Shown piece by piece: positions 50,983-60,340 of a stretch of 64,000 nt of DNA. This DNA comes from Candidatus Gastranaerophilales bacterium (GTDB taxonomy: Bacteria > Cyanobacteriota > Vampirovibrionia > Gastranaerophilales > Gastranaerophilaceae): positions 1 through 64,000 of the forward strand of contig JAFTXY010000012.1 of assembly GCA_017461425.1 (NCBI GenBank), read 5' to 3'. The notes beneath the pieces were generated by a model. It saw nothing but the letters and a program-made list of their open reading frames with translations, searched no databases and was not told the origin of the DNA. The translations under genes and the position numbers were made by a program. The number at the start of each line of letters is the position of its first letter. The first letter of the stretch is position 1.

Positions 50983-51576
50983 ATGCGTAAACTTTTAAAA
51001 TTTTTATTAATACTTTTTCTTGGCGTAATTTCAAGTGCCTGTATTAATAATTATGCGGTTTATGAATTAAATGAACTTGCGCATGAGCATTTAAGAAATG
51101 GCGATGTTGATGGTGCAATAGCAAGATTGGTGTCTAGTGTTGATTTAGATCCAAATCATTATGAAACCAGATACACTTTGGCAATGGCATATATGCAAAA
51201 AGATATTTGCGATGAAGCATTGTTGCATGCAACCGTTGCATTTGAATTAATAGAAAAGGAGCCAGCAATCTACAAACTTCTTGCAGAAGCATATATGTGT
51301 ACTGCAGATATGATTTATGAAAAAAAATTACCTGATGGCACAATTGAAAAAATTGTTTATGATTCACCACCACTTGCTGTGCGCAAGGCAGGTGTTTATG
51401 TTGATTATTTAAAAAAATCAAATTCGCATTTTGATGAATACACTAGGTTGTTGCCATCTGCTGATGATATTCATATTGTGAATGATAAAATGCGTGAAAA
51501 TCAACAAAAAATTGATGTAAAAGTATCAGAATATGGAAAGATTTTATATGGAAATAATTCTGACTCCGCCAAGTAA
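50983..51576 (+). CDS. TPR lipoprotein
   Basis: This 197-residue protein has a signal with lipobox I-S-S-A-C (Cys20). Two to three TPR units follow (N-E-L-A-H-E-H-L-R-N-G-D-V-D-G-A-I near 30-46; Y-E-T-R-Y-T-L-A-M-A-Y-M near 59-70), and then an irregular helical C-terminus. GAGG is the ribosome site. The gene overlaps lgt, whose product lipidates exactly this protein class, by 29 bases. It may serve as an outer-membrane assembly or scaffold lipoprotein. Confidence 0.8.
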   Translation: MRKLLKFLLILFLGVISSACINNYAVYELNELAHEHLRNGDVDGAIARLVSSVDLDPNHYETRYTLAMAYMQKDICDEALLHATVAFELIEKEPAIYKLLAEAYMCTADMIYEKKLPDGTIEKIVYDSPPLAVRKAGVYVDYLKKSNSHFDEYTRLLPSADDIHIVNDKMRENQQKIDVKVSEYGKILYGNNSDSAK

Positions 51577-52351
51577 TCCCGTGGCATTTGAAATTTTTAA
51601 TATGCATATTCGTTGGTATGGGATTATTTTATCTATTTCTATTTTTCTTGGTATTTTTTTAATTAATAAATTATTATATCTTCGCTATACGCATATTGAG
51701 TCTGATTTTTTTATTGATTGTGCACCTTTTTTTGTTTTGTTTTCTGTAATTGGTGCTAGATTGTTTTATATTTACGGTGAAAAGGAATTTTATTTTAATA
51801 ATCCTCTTGAGATACTTATGATAAACCATGGAGGCTTGTCTATATGGGGCGCAATTATATTTGGAATTGCCTCAGTAGCATTTTATTCTTTTAAAAAGAA
51901 TGTCAACTCTTTTAAAATCCTCGATACAATAGCGGTTGTAATGCCTTTATGTCAGGCATTAGGTAGATGGGGAAATTTTTTCAATCAAGAAGCATATGGA
52001 AAACCAAGTTCATTTTTTATTAAAATGTATATTTCTAAATCAAATAGAATTGAAGGGTATTCTTCTTTTGATTATTTTCATCCGACATTTTTATATGAAA
52101 GCATTTTGGATTTAATCATATTTTTTGTCTTATTAAAGCTTTTTCTAAAATCTAAAGAATATAAAATTTCGACATTTTTTTGGTTATATTTAATTTTGTA
52201 TTCTTTGGTTAGAATTATTGTTGAAAGTTGCAGAATTGATAGTATTTTAAATATAGCAACTATTCCTGTTGCTCAATTAATTAGTTTGATTGTTTTATTT
52301 ATTTCGATAACGGTATTATTTTTTATGTATAAAAAAAGAGGGTTTGATTAA
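51548..52351 (+). CDS. lgt: Prolipoprotein diacylglyceryl transferase
   Basis: This 267-residue, seven-helix inner-membrane enzyme adds a diacylglyceryl group to lipobox cysteines. It has I-R-W-Y-G-I near 19-24, N-H-G-G-L-S-I-W-G near 93-101, and the hallmark G-R-W-G-N-F-F-N-Q-E near 140-149, then H-P-T-F-L-Y-E-S near 178. I use the ATG at 51548 with GGAAAG upstream rather than the ATG 15 bases earlier. Substrates in this window include the lipoproteins at 20543 and 50983. Confidence 0.95.
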   Translation: MEIILTPPSNPVAFEIFNMHIRWYGIILSISIFLGIFLINKLLYLRYTHIESDFFIDCAPFFVLFSVIGARLFYIYGEKEFYFNNPLEILMINHGGLSIWGAIIFGIASVAFYSFKKNVNSFKILDTIAVVMPLCQALGRWGNFFNQEAYGKPSSFFIKMYISKSNRIEGYSSFDYFHPTFLYESILDLIIFFVLLKLFLKSKEYKISTFFWLYLILYSLVRIIVESCRIDSILNIATIPVAQLISLIVLFISITVLFFMYKKRGFD

Positions 52352-52363
52352 CCCTCTTTTAAT
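52335..52363 (+). terminator. Bidirectional terminator between lgt and gpmI
   Basis: AAAGAGGGTT, 5-base loop, AACCCTCTTT, with A and T tracts on either side. The lgt stop lies in the hairpin; gpmI converges from the right. Confidence 0.9.
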
Positions 52364-53902
52364 TTATTTTCTAGCCATTGCCTTTATCATTGATTTTCCT
52401 GTCATTTCTTGAGGTTTTGCAATTTCTAATAAATCAAGAATTGATGGAGCAATGTCGCATAGCGCACCGTCTTTGTTAAGTTCATATGCATCCTTTGATA
52501 CAATTATGAATGGTACAACATTTGTTGTGTGTGCAGTTTGTGGCGAATTTGTTTCTTTGTTAAACATCCATTCAGCGTTACCATGATCTGCTGTAATAAT
52601 CATATCGATATTGTTCTCTAATGCTTTTTGAGCAATTTTTCCAACGCATTCATCAACAGCTTCACAAGCTTTTATTGCTGCTTCCATTACTCCTGTGTGA
52701 CCTACCATATCAGGGTTTGCAAAGTTAACTAAAATGAAGCCGTATTCAGGGTTATCTATTGCTTTTAAAACATTATCGCATACTTCATACGCACTCATTT
52801 CAGGTTTAAGGTCGTATGTTGCAACTTTTGGAGAATTAACTAGCGCTCTTGTTTCTAATTTTCCAGATTTTTCAACACCACCATTAAAGAAGAAAGTGAT
52901 GTGTGCGTATTTTTCTGTTTCTGCAGTCCTGAATTGTTTAATATTGTTATTATCTAAAACATCACCTAAAATATTGGTCAATGTTTGTGGTTTGAATGCA
53001 ACAGGTACGTTCATTGTTTCATCGTATTGCGTCATACAAACATAATATAAATTGTTCAATTTTACTTTGCGTTCAAAACCATCGAAGCTTTCATCTGTAA
53101 ATGTTCTTGTTATTTCTCTTGCTCTGTCTGGTCTATAGTTAAAGAAGATAATTGCATCATTATCTTGAATTCTTCTTTCAGATATAACAGTTGGTTCAAC
53201 AAATTCATCTGTTATATTTTTTGAATATGAATTTTGAATAGCTATAGATGAGCTCTCTTCTTTTGTGCCTATACCTTTTGTTAAGCAATCATAAGCTCTT
53301 TCAACTCTTTCCCATCTTTTATCTCTGTCCATTGCCCAATATCTTCCAATAATTGATGCAATTTTTGGAAGATTGTGTTTTTTTAACTCTTCTTCTGTTT
53401 GCATTAAATATTCATATGCAGATTTTGGAGGAGTATCTCTGCCATCTAAAAAGGCATGGATATAAACATCTTTTAAGTCATTTTTTGCCATCATTTCGAT
53501 TAGAGCATTTAAATGTTTCATTGAACTATGTACACCACCAGGTGAAACAAGTCCAAAAATATGCATTGCAGAATTGTTTTCTTTTACATGTTTAATAGCA
53601 TTTAGAAATTCTTCATTTTTAAAGAATTCACCTTCGTCAATTGCTTTATTTATTCTTGTTAATTCTTGATATACAACTCTGCCTGCGCCTATATTCAAGT
53701 GTCCAACTTCAGAATTACCCATCTGTCCTTCAGGAAGTCCTACTGATAAACCATCAGCATGGATTGTTGTTGAAGGCATATTTTTCATATAGTTATCAAA
53801 ATTTGGTGTCTTTGCGCTATATACAGCATTGCTTTCTGTGTCGTTTGAAATACCCCATCCATCAAGTATGCATAATAGTGCTCTTTTTTTGGTGTTTGTC
53901 AT
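52364..53902 (-). CDS. gpmI: 2,3-bisphosphoglycerate-independent phosphoglycerate mutase
   Basis: This 512-residue metalloenzyme interconverts 3- and 2-phosphoglycerate. It has L-C-I-L-D-G-W-G near 10-17 (metal Asp), M-G-N-S-E-V-G-H-L-N-I-G-A-G near 61-74 (phosphoserine), D-G-R-D-T-P-P near 154-160, R-P-D-R-A-R-E near 266, and I-T-A-D-H-G-N-A-E-W-M near 448. Length is typical. GAGG precedes the ATG. It belongs to the alkaline phosphatase superfamily, like deoB at the right end of the window. Confidence 0.97.
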   Translation of the reverse strand: MTNTKKRALLCILDGWGISNDTESNAVYSAKTPNFDNYMKNMPSTTIHADGLSVGLPEGQMGNSEVGHLNIGAGRVVYQELTRINKAIDEGEFFKNEEFLNAIKHVKENNSAMHIFGLVSPGGVHSSMKHLNALIEMMAKNDLKDVYIHAFLDGRDTPPKSAYEYLMQTEEELKKHNLPKIASIIGRYWAMDRDKRWERVERAYDCLTKGIGTKEESSSIAIQNSYSKNITDEFVEPTVISERRIQDNDAIIFFNYRPDRAREITRTFTDESFDGFERKVKLNNLYYVCMTQYDETMNVPVAFKPQTLTNILGDVLDNNNIKQFRTAETEKYAHITFFFNGGVEKSGKLETRALVNSPKVATYDLKPEMSAYEVCDNVLKAIDNPEYGFILVNFANPDMVGHTGVMEAAIKACEAVDECVGKIAQKALENNIDMIITADHGNAEWMFNKETNSPQTAHTTNVVPFIIVSKDAYELNKDGALCDIAPSILDLLEIAKPQEMTGKSMIKAMARK

Positions 53903-54016
53903 AATTACCTCGTATATATATTACCTAAATATTTTATCATGGAAAAAATCGTCCGGATGAGTTAATTTAAATTGCTTTGTGTTTATATTACAATTAAATT
54001 AGTTAAGGAAATCTAA

Positions 54017-55639
54017 ATGCGTTATTCAAAATATAATGTTGTAATAATAGGAAGTGGTATAAGTGGCTTATATCTTGCAAATAAGCTGTCTGAAACAAAT
54101 AAATTTTCAGATGGCATCTTATTAATTACTAAAGATAAATTATTTTCAGGTTCTTCTGCTCTTGCTCAAGGAGGCATGGTTTCAGTTATTCCTGAAATTA
54201 ATAAATCCGATTCAATTGAGTCGCATATAAAAGATACGCTTAAAGCCGGATGCGGTATTAATAATCTTTCTGTAGTTAAATTTGTGTCTGAAAACTCTGC
54301 CTTAGCTGCCCAAGAATTAATTAGATATGGTGTAGAATTTGATAAAATTGACAAAAAATTAAATTTTACTCTAGAAGGTGCTCATAGTTGTCCTCGTATT
54401 TTACATGCCTGTGGTGATTCGACTGGTAGAATTATAGAAGAGGTTTTATGCTCTTGCTTGGAAAAAACATCTAATGTTGATGTTTATGAAGACACCATGG
54501 CAATTGATTTATTGATAAATGCAAACAATGAATGCAAGGGCGTGATTTGCTTTAATGCATATAATAAATCTTTTGAAACAATATATGCTTCTAAGGTTGT
54601 TATTGCAACTGGTGGAATTGGTCAAATTTATAAAAATACAACAAATCCTGCTGTTTCTACATCAGATGGTATTGCTCTTGCGTATAGAGCTGGTGCTGAA
54701 ATGGAAAATATGGAATTTGTACAATTCCATCCAACTGCTCTTTATTGCAAAAATAAAACCACAATGCCTTTAGTTTCTGAATCGGCTCGTGGAGAAGGTG
54801 CTAAGCTTGTAGATTTGGATGGAGAATATTTTGCAAAAAATTATCATCATCTTGCTGATTTAGCTCCTCGAGATATTGTTGCTCGCTCAATTATGCAACA
54901 AATGAAAAAAACAAATACAGATTATGTTAACTTAGATATTTCTCAAATTGGTATCGAAAAATTTAAAAATAGATTTCCTACAATTACAAAGCTTTGTGAA
55001 GAAAATGGTATTGATTTATCATCTGGGTTAATTCCTGTTGTACCTGCAGAGCATTATTTTATGGGCGGAATTAAAACTGATTTAAATTCTTTGACTTCTA
55101 TAAAAAATTTATACGCTATCGGAGAATGCGCTTCAACAGGATTACATGGGGCAAATAGACTTGCTTCTAATTCTTTATTAGAATGCGTTGTTTTTGCTCA
55201 TAATTTGGCTAATTTGCTTTCTTTAGACATTACAGCTCCTCCTAAAAAGTTTGATGAAAAAATTAAAAATCTTGTAGATTTTTATGTTGAAAATCAAGAG
55301 TCTGGTAATTCTCAAGATGAATTAATTATGATGTTATTTGATGATTTGAAAAAACTTATGACAAATAATGTTGGAATAACTAGAACGGAATCAAAATTAA
55401 CTGAAGCAATTGAAGATATTGAAAACATGGAGCTTAGAATTAAACAAATTAACTGTGCTGATTCTAAAGTTAAATTTGAATTTTTAAATGCGTTAATAAC
55501 ATCAAAACTTGTTGCAACTGCAGCACTTAGACGTAAAAATTCTATTGGCGCTCACTATAGAGCTGATTTTCCACATCTATCAGTTGAAAATAATAAAAAC
55601 GAAGGAAGTATGATTTATGACAAAATTTTGGTTAAATAA
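54017..55639 (+). CDS. nadB: L-aspartate oxidase
   Basis: This 540-residue flavoenzyme oxidises aspartate to iminoaspartate in NAD synthesis and, with fumarate, can act without oxygen. It has I-I-G-S-G-I-S-G-L near 10-18 (FAD), S-S-A-L-A-Q-G-G near 46-53, A-T-G-G-I-G near 197, H-P-T-A-L near 238-242, R-G-E-G-A near 256-260, and G-E-C-A-S-T-G-L-H-G-A-N-R-L-A-S-N-S-L near 372-390. AAGGAA is the ribosome site. nadC follows with a 23-base overlap; nadA is not in this window. Confidence 0.95.
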   Translation: MRYSKYNVVIIGSGISGLYLANKLSETNKFSDGILLITKDKLFSGSSALAQGGMVSVIPEINKSDSIESHIKDTLKAGCGINNLSVVKFVSENSALAAQELIRYGVEFDKIDKKLNFTLEGAHSCPRILHACGDSTGRIIEEVLCSCLEKTSNVDVYEDTMAIDLLINANNECKGVICFNAYNKSFETIYASKVVIATGGIGQIYKNTTNPAVSTSDGIALAYRAGAEMENMEFVQFHPTALYCKNKTTMPLVSESARGEGAKLVDLDGEYFAKNYHHLADLAPRDIVARSIMQQMKKTNTDYVNLDISQIGIEKFKNRFPTITKLCEENGIDLSSGLIPVVPAEHYFMGGIKTDLNSLTSIKNLYAIGECASTGLHGANRLASNSLLECVVFAHNLANLLSLDITAPPKKFDEKIKNLVDFYVENQESGNSQDELIMMLFDDLKKLMTNNVGITRTESKLTEAIEDIENMELRIKQINCADSKVKFEFLNALITSKLVATAALRRKNSIGAHYRADFPHLSVENNKNEGSMIYDKILVK

Positions 55640-56474
55640 TTTTGCTATTGATGATTTTATTGTATCTGCTTTAAAAGAAGATATGTATTATGGCGATATT
55701 ACAACAGATGCAATTTGTGCTAATTTAGATAACCCTCAATTTGAAATTTATTTAACTACAAGGGCTGATGGGATTTTGTGTGGAAGATCTGTTTTTGAAA
55801 GAGTGTTTTCAATTTTATCAGATAATGCGCTAAAAGTTGAATTTTATCTAAATGACGGCGATGAAATGCAAAAAGGACAAAAAGTTGCAAAAATCACAGG
55901 TGATGCTAGATTTATTTTAACTGGTGAAAGATTAGCGCTTAATTTTGTTCAAAAAATGTCTGGAATTGCTACATATACTAGAAAATTTCAAGATTTAATT
56001 TCTAAATATAATGTTTCAATTGTAGATACTAGAAAAAATACGCCTAACTTTAGATTATTTGAAAAATATGCTGTAAAAGTGGGCGGAAGAGCGGTCCATA
56101 GATTTAATTTATCTGATTGCGTTATGTTAAAAGATAACCATATTGCTTTGTATGGAAATTCTATTACTAAAGCCGTTCAGGAAGTTAGAAAAACACTATC
56201 TCATGCACACAAAATTGAAGTTGAATGCGATACTAAAGAACAAGTTTTAGAAGCTTTAGAAAATAATGTTGATATAATTATGCTAGATAATATGACATGT
56301 GAACAAATGAAAGAATGCTGTCAAATAATAAATAAAAGAGCAATTGTTGAGGCTTCTGGTTGTGTTAATTTTGATAATGTTGAACAAATTGCACAAACCG
56401 GAGTTGATATAATTTCAACGAGTGCAATTGTTATGAAAGCACCAACATTAGATTTGGCATTTGATTATAATTAA
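55617..56474 (+). CDS. nadC: Nicotinate-nucleotide pyrophosphorylase (quinolinate phosphoribosyltransferase)
   Basis: This 285-residue enzyme converts quinolinate and PRPP to nicotinate mononucleotide. It has D-x-T-T-D-A near 28-33 and G-E-R-L-A-L-N near 103-109. Next are D-T-R-K-N-T-P-N-F-R near 137-146, then G-G-R-A-V-H-R-F-N-L-S-D near 156-167 and M-L-K-D-N-H near 169-174. The second threonine of the usual R-K-T-T-P is replaced by Asn, a small oddity. Coupled with nadB. A terminator follows after 20 bases. Confidence 0.94.
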   Translation: MTKFWLNNFAIDDFIVSALKEDMYYGDITTDAICANLDNPQFEIYLTTRADGILCGRSVFERVFSILSDNALKVEFYLNDGDEMQKGQKVAKITGDARFILTGERLALNFVQKMSGIATYTRKFQDLISKYNVSIVDTRKNTPNFRLFEKYAVKVGGRAVHRFNLSDCVMLKDNHIALYGNSITKAVQEVRKTLSHAHKIEVECDTKEQVLEALENNVDIIMLDNMTCEQMKECCQIINKRAIVEASGCVNFDNVEQIAQTGVDIISTSAIVMKAPTLDLAFDYN

Positions 56475-56488
56475 TAAATTTTAATTAA

Positions 56489-56518
56489 AAAAAAGACCCT
56501 ACGAAAGGGTCTTTTTTG
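56489..56518 (+). terminator. Bidirectional terminator between nadC and gltX
   Basis: AAAAGACCC, 7-base loop, GGGTCTTTT with A and T tracts on both sides serves both converging genes. Confidence 0.9.
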
Positions 56519-56521
56519 TTT

Positions 56522-57955
56522 CTATATTTCATTTAAACGTTTTAATACTTCTTCTTTTCCAAGAATTTGTATTGTTGCAACCATATCGGCTCCTCTTGTT
56601 CTGCCTGTCAATGCGGAACGGATTGCCCACATTGTCTCTTTTGGCTTAAATCCATTGTTTTCTTTGAAATATGTTCTTAAATCACCTAATTTATCATGGA
56701 TTTCTTCATGATTTTCAAAATTCCACGTTGCAGCTTCTTGTGCAAATTTTGGTAAGACGATTTTTGCAACTTCGCCATCTAAAATTTCTTTTACTTCATC
56801 ATATTTTGGTTTTTCAAAGAAGTATTGTGTGTCGTTTTCTAAATCAGATAATAATGTGATTGGTTCACGTGTAACTTCAATAATGTGTTCTAATTGTTTT
56901 CTTGTGTATTTTGAAGTGTCATACATATTTAAGAATGGTAAAGCCAAGTCTGTTAATTTGGAAATGTCCATTTTTTTGATATATTGACCATTCATCCAAT
57001 TTAATTTTTCGTATTCAAAAATTGAGTTAGAGCTTGAAACTTCGTTTATTCTAAAATCTGCCGCAATTTCATCAACATTTTTAATTTCTTGACTGTCTGA
57101 TGGAGCCCAACCTAATAAAGCTACAAAATTTAATAACGCTTCTGTTAGATAACCTTGTTTAATAAAATCTGAAACTGCTGTAGCGCCATGTCTTTTTGAT
57201 AATTTGCTTCTGTCTGGAGCCAATATCATTCCTAAATGTCCAAATTTGGGAACCTCTGCGCCAAGTGCTTCATAGATTAAAATTTGTTTTGGTGTATTTG
57301 AAATATGGTCTTCACCACGAATAACATGTGTTATTTTCATTAACATATCATCGACTACTACTGCGAAATTATACGTAGGAGTACCATTTGATTTCATAAT
57401 TGCAAAGTCGCCAATTAATGATGTATCAAATTTTAATTCGCCTTTAACTAAATCATTAAAGATTAGTTCTTTGTAATCAACTTTAAATCTTATAGATGGA
57501 ACAATCCCTTTTGCTTTTAATTCGGCACGTTCTTCTGCTGTTAAATTCATACATTTTCTTGAATATTTGTATGGAACTTTGTTTGCTTCTGCAATTTCGT
57601 GTTCTTTGTCTAAATCTTCATTAGAACAGAAGCATTCATATGCATATCCTTTGTCAATTAACATTTGAGCAAATTTTGGATATATATCAAATCTTTCAGA
57701 TTGTTTGTATGGACCATATTCTCCGCCAACATCTGGACCTTCGTCCCAATTTAGTCCAAGAGCTTTTAAACTGTCAAAAATATTTTGTTTAAATGCTTCA
57801 CTTGAACGATCTAAATCGGTGTCTTCAATTCTTAAAACGTATTTTCCACCAACTTTTTTTGCAAAAAGATAATTAAATAATGCCGTTCTTGCTGTTCCTA
57901 TATGTAAATTCCCTGATGGGGAAGGAGCAATTCTTACTCTAACATTTTCGTTCAT
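56522..57955 (-). CDS. gltX: Glutamyl-tRNA synthetase
   Basis: This 477-residue class I enzyme charges tRNA-Glu (and possibly tRNA-Gln). The HIGH-type motif is P-S-P-S-G-N-L-H-I-G near 11-20, with R-T-A-L-F-N-Y after it; R-I-E-D-T-D near 42; the KMSKS-type motif is K-L-S-K-R-H-G near 247-253. A C-x-C pair and further Cys residues near 108 and 135 may form the zinc site. GAGG precedes the ATG. It is divergent from hom. Confidence 0.96.
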   Translation of the reverse strand: MNENVRVRIAPSPSGNLHIGTARTALFNYLFAKKVGGKYVLRIEDTDLDRSSEAFKQNIFDSLKALGLNWDEGPDVGGEYGPYKQSERFDIYPKFAQMLIDKGYAYECFCSNEDLDKEHEIAEANKVPYKYSRKCMNLTAEERAELKAKGIVPSIRFKVDYKELIFNDLVKGELKFDTSLIGDFAIMKSNGTPTYNFAVVVDDMLMKITHVIRGEDHISNTPKQILIYEALGAEVPKFGHLGMILAPDRSKLSKRHGATAVSDFIKQGYLTEALLNFVALLGWAPSDSQEIKNVDEIAADFRINEVSSSNSIFEYEKLNWMNGQYIKKMDISKLTDLALPFLNMYDTSKYTRKQLEHIIEVTREPITLLSDLENDTQYFFEKPKYDEVKEILDGEVAKIVLPKFAQEAATWNFENHEEIHDKLGDLRTYFKENNGFKPKETMWAIRSALTGRTRGADMVATIQILGKEEVLKRLNEI

Positions 57956-58011
57956 ATAAATTTCCTCTTAAATTCTTTTATTTTAATAGTACATCAAAAA
58001 TAAATTTGTGT

Positions 58012-58017
58012 TATCAT
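58012..58017 (+). promoter_or_regulatory. -10 box of a leaderless hom promoter
   Basis: TATCAT lies exactly 6 bases before the ATG at 58024, which has no ribosome site. No convincing -35 is seen. Confidence 0.4.
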
Positions 58018-58023
58018 TTTTCT

Positions 58024-59280
58024 ATGGAAAATAAATTAAGAATCGGAATTATCGGTCTTGGTACCGTTGGATGCGGGGTAGTTAAGGTATTATCTAAAAT
58101 GGATGATGTTGAAATTATCTGCGCAGCAGTCAAAAATACTGCTAAAAAAAGAGAGGTCGAATTAAATTGTATTACTGATAATCCATTCGACATTGCAAAT
58201 AACCCAAATATTGATGTTGTTGTCGAAGTTGCAGGCGGGTGCGCAATGTTGGATGTATTAAAGGCTGCCATCCAAAATAAAAAACATATTGTAACAGCAA
58301 ATAAAGAATTATTAGCTCGTCATGGTGCTGAATTATTTGATTTGGCTCGTGAGCACAATAGAGTAATATTATATGAAGCTGCAGTTGCTGGTGGTATTCC
58401 AATTATTCTTCCAATTAAAACTAGCTTAAGTGCTAATAAATTTAATTCGGTTGCTGGTATTTTAAATGGTACAACAAATTACATCTTAACTAAAATGGAT
58501 GAGGAAAATCTTTCTTATGAAGATTGTCTTTTAAAAGCTCAACAACTCGGTTTTGCGGAAACTGATCCAACTGGTGATGTTGAAGGTTTTGATGCAATGT
58601 ATAAAATTGCAATTTTAGCTAATATTGTTTTTGGAAAAAGAATTGATGTAAATAAAATCTACAAAGAAGGTATTACAAAAATTTCTGCATTAGATATTAG
58701 ATATGCCAATGAGTTAGGTTATAAAATTAAATTGATTGCGCAAGCAAAAAAAGTTGACAATGATGCATTGGATATAAGAGTCCATCCAATGCTTGTATCT
58801 AAAGAAAGACCGATTTCAGAAATAAAAAATGCAACAAATGCGGTGCTATTAAACGGTTTTCCTGTTGATAAAGTTATGTTTGTTGGCCCTGGTGCTGGCG
58901 AATTTCCAACTGCAAGTTCTGTGGTTGGTGATATTTTATGCATTAAATCAGAAATTGAAAAATGTGGTGAAATTTTACCAATGACAACTTGTCATCATAG
59001 TGAATATGCAAATCAAATTGATATAGAAGATACAAAAAATTGCTATTATCTATGTATTAAAGCAAAAAATGAACCTGGTGAAATCGGTAAAATTGGTTTT
59101 GAATGCGGTAGACATGCTATTAATATTTCTTGCATTATTCAAAAAGAAGCAATGGATGATGGCAGCGCAACTGTAATAGTGATTACAGGTGAGTGCCTCG
59201 AAAAAGACATTAATACAATGATTTCTAATTTAGAATCAGACGGAATAACAAAAGTTGTAAATAAAATAAGGGTAATGTAG
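58024..59280 (+). CDS. hom: Homoserine dehydrogenase
   Basis: This 418-residue enzyme reduces aspartate semialdehyde to homoserine. It has G-L-G-T-V-G-C-G-V near 12-20 (nucleotide binding), T-A-N-K-E-L near 95-100 with the catalytic lysine, A-A-V-A-G-G-I-P near 120-127, L-N-G-T-T-N-Y near 148-154, and a C-terminal ACT domain (about 340-415) for threonine feedback. I choose the ATG at 58024; an open upstream extension lacks any start signal. It is followed without gap by thrC; thrB is not present here. Confidence 0.95.
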   Translation: MENKLRIGIIGLGTVGCGVVKVLSKMDDVEIICAAVKNTAKKREVELNCITDNPFDIANNPNIDVVVEVAGGCAMLDVLKAAIQNKKHIVTANKELLARHGAELFDLAREHNRVILYEAAVAGGIPIILPIKTSLSANKFNSVAGILNGTTNYILTKMDEENLSYEDCLLKAQQLGFAETDPTGDVEGFDAMYKIAILANIVFGKRIDVNKIYKEGITKISALDIRYANELGYKIKLIAQAKKVDNDALDIRVHPMLVSKERPISEIKNATNAVLLNGFPVDKVMFVGPGAGEFPTASSVVGDILCIKSEIEKCGEILPMTTCHHSEYANQIDIEDTKNCYYLCIKAKNEPGEIGKIGFECGRHAINISCIIQKEAMDDGSATVIVITGECLEKDINTMISNLESDGITKVVNKIRVM

Positions 59281-60339
59281 ATGCGATATTTAGGATTAAT
59301 TGAAAAATATAGAAAATATTTACCAGTTAGCGAGTCTACTCCAGTTATAAGTTTGTGTGAGGGAAATACTCCATTAATTAAAGCTGATAATTTTGCTCGT
59401 GAAATTGGGTTAAACGCTAATATTTATTTAAAATACGAAGGCTTAAATCCGACAGGAAGTTTTAAAGATAGAGGTATGACAATGGCTGTTACAAAAGCCG
59501 TTGAAGACGGTTCTAATGCGATAATATGCGCATCGACTGGCAATACTTCTGCTTCTGCCGCTGCTTATGCGGCGAGAGCTGGAATTAAATGCTATGTTTT
59601 AATTCCTGATGGACATATTGCGATGGGAAAATTATCTCAAGCAATGATGTACGGCGCTAAGGTTATCGCAATTAATGGAAATTTTGACGAAGCACTAGAT
59701 GCTGTTAGAGAAATTTCTTCTAAACATCCAATTACTCTTGTAAATTCAGTTAATCCATATAGAATTGAAGGTCAAAAAACTGGGGCATTCGAAATTGTTG
59801 ATGCGCTTAATGATGCGCCTGATTATCATTTTATTCCAGTTGGCAATGCAGGAAATATTACTGCATATTGGAAAGGATACAAGGAATATAAAGATGATAA
59901 CAAATCAACAAAACTTCCTAAAATGATGGGTATTCAGGCTGCCGGAGCTGCTCCTATTGTATTGGGGCATAAAATAGATAACCCTGAAACAATTGCAACA
60001 GCTATCAGAATTGGAAATCCTGCAAGTTGGAAATATGCACAAGCTGCAAGAGACGAGTCAAATGGAATAATAAATATGGTTTCCGATGAAGAAATTCTAG
60101 AAGCATATAGATTATTAGCAAGAACTGAGGGCGTATTTGCTGAGCCTGGTTCAATTGCCTCAATTGCTGGTTTAATTAAATTTAAAGATATGATTGAAGA
60201 AAATTCTGATATAGTTTGTATTTTAACTGGTAATGGATTGAAAGATCCTACTTGTGCAATTGAACATTCGCATGCGCAAGTACATAAAACTTCAAGTAAT
60301 ATTGACGACATTGTAAAAATTATCAATAGTGGGGATTAA
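59281..60339 (+). CDS. thrC: Threonine synthase
   Basis: This 352-residue PLP enzyme converts phosphohomoserine to threonine. It has E-G-N-T-P-L near 28-33, [11 protein letters not shown] near 58-68 with the PLP lysine, S-T-G-N-T-S-A-S-A near 85-93, V-G-N-A-G-N near 183-188 (phosphate loop), and L-T-G-N-G-L-K-D near 315-322. Its ATG directly follows the hom stop, so the pair is coupled. Size is that of the short cyanobacterial/Bacillus type. Confidence 0.95.
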   Translation: MRYLGLIEKYRKYLPVSESTPVISLCEGNTPLIKADNFAREIGLNANIYLKYEGLNPTGSFKDRGMTMAVTKAVEDGSNAIICASTGNTSASAAAYAARAGIKCYVLIPDGHIAMGKLSQAMMYGAKVIAINGNFDEALDAVREISSKHPITLVNSVNPYRIEGQKTGAFEIVDALNDAPDYHFIPVGNAGNITAYWKGYKEYKDDNKSTKLPKMMGIQAAGAAPIVLGHKIDNPETIATAIRIGNPASWKYAQAARDESNGIINMVSDEEILEAYRLLARTEGVFAEPGSIASIAGLIKFKDMIEENSDIVCILTGNGLKDPTCAIEHSHAQVHKTSSNIDDIVKIINSGD

Positions 60340-60340
60340 A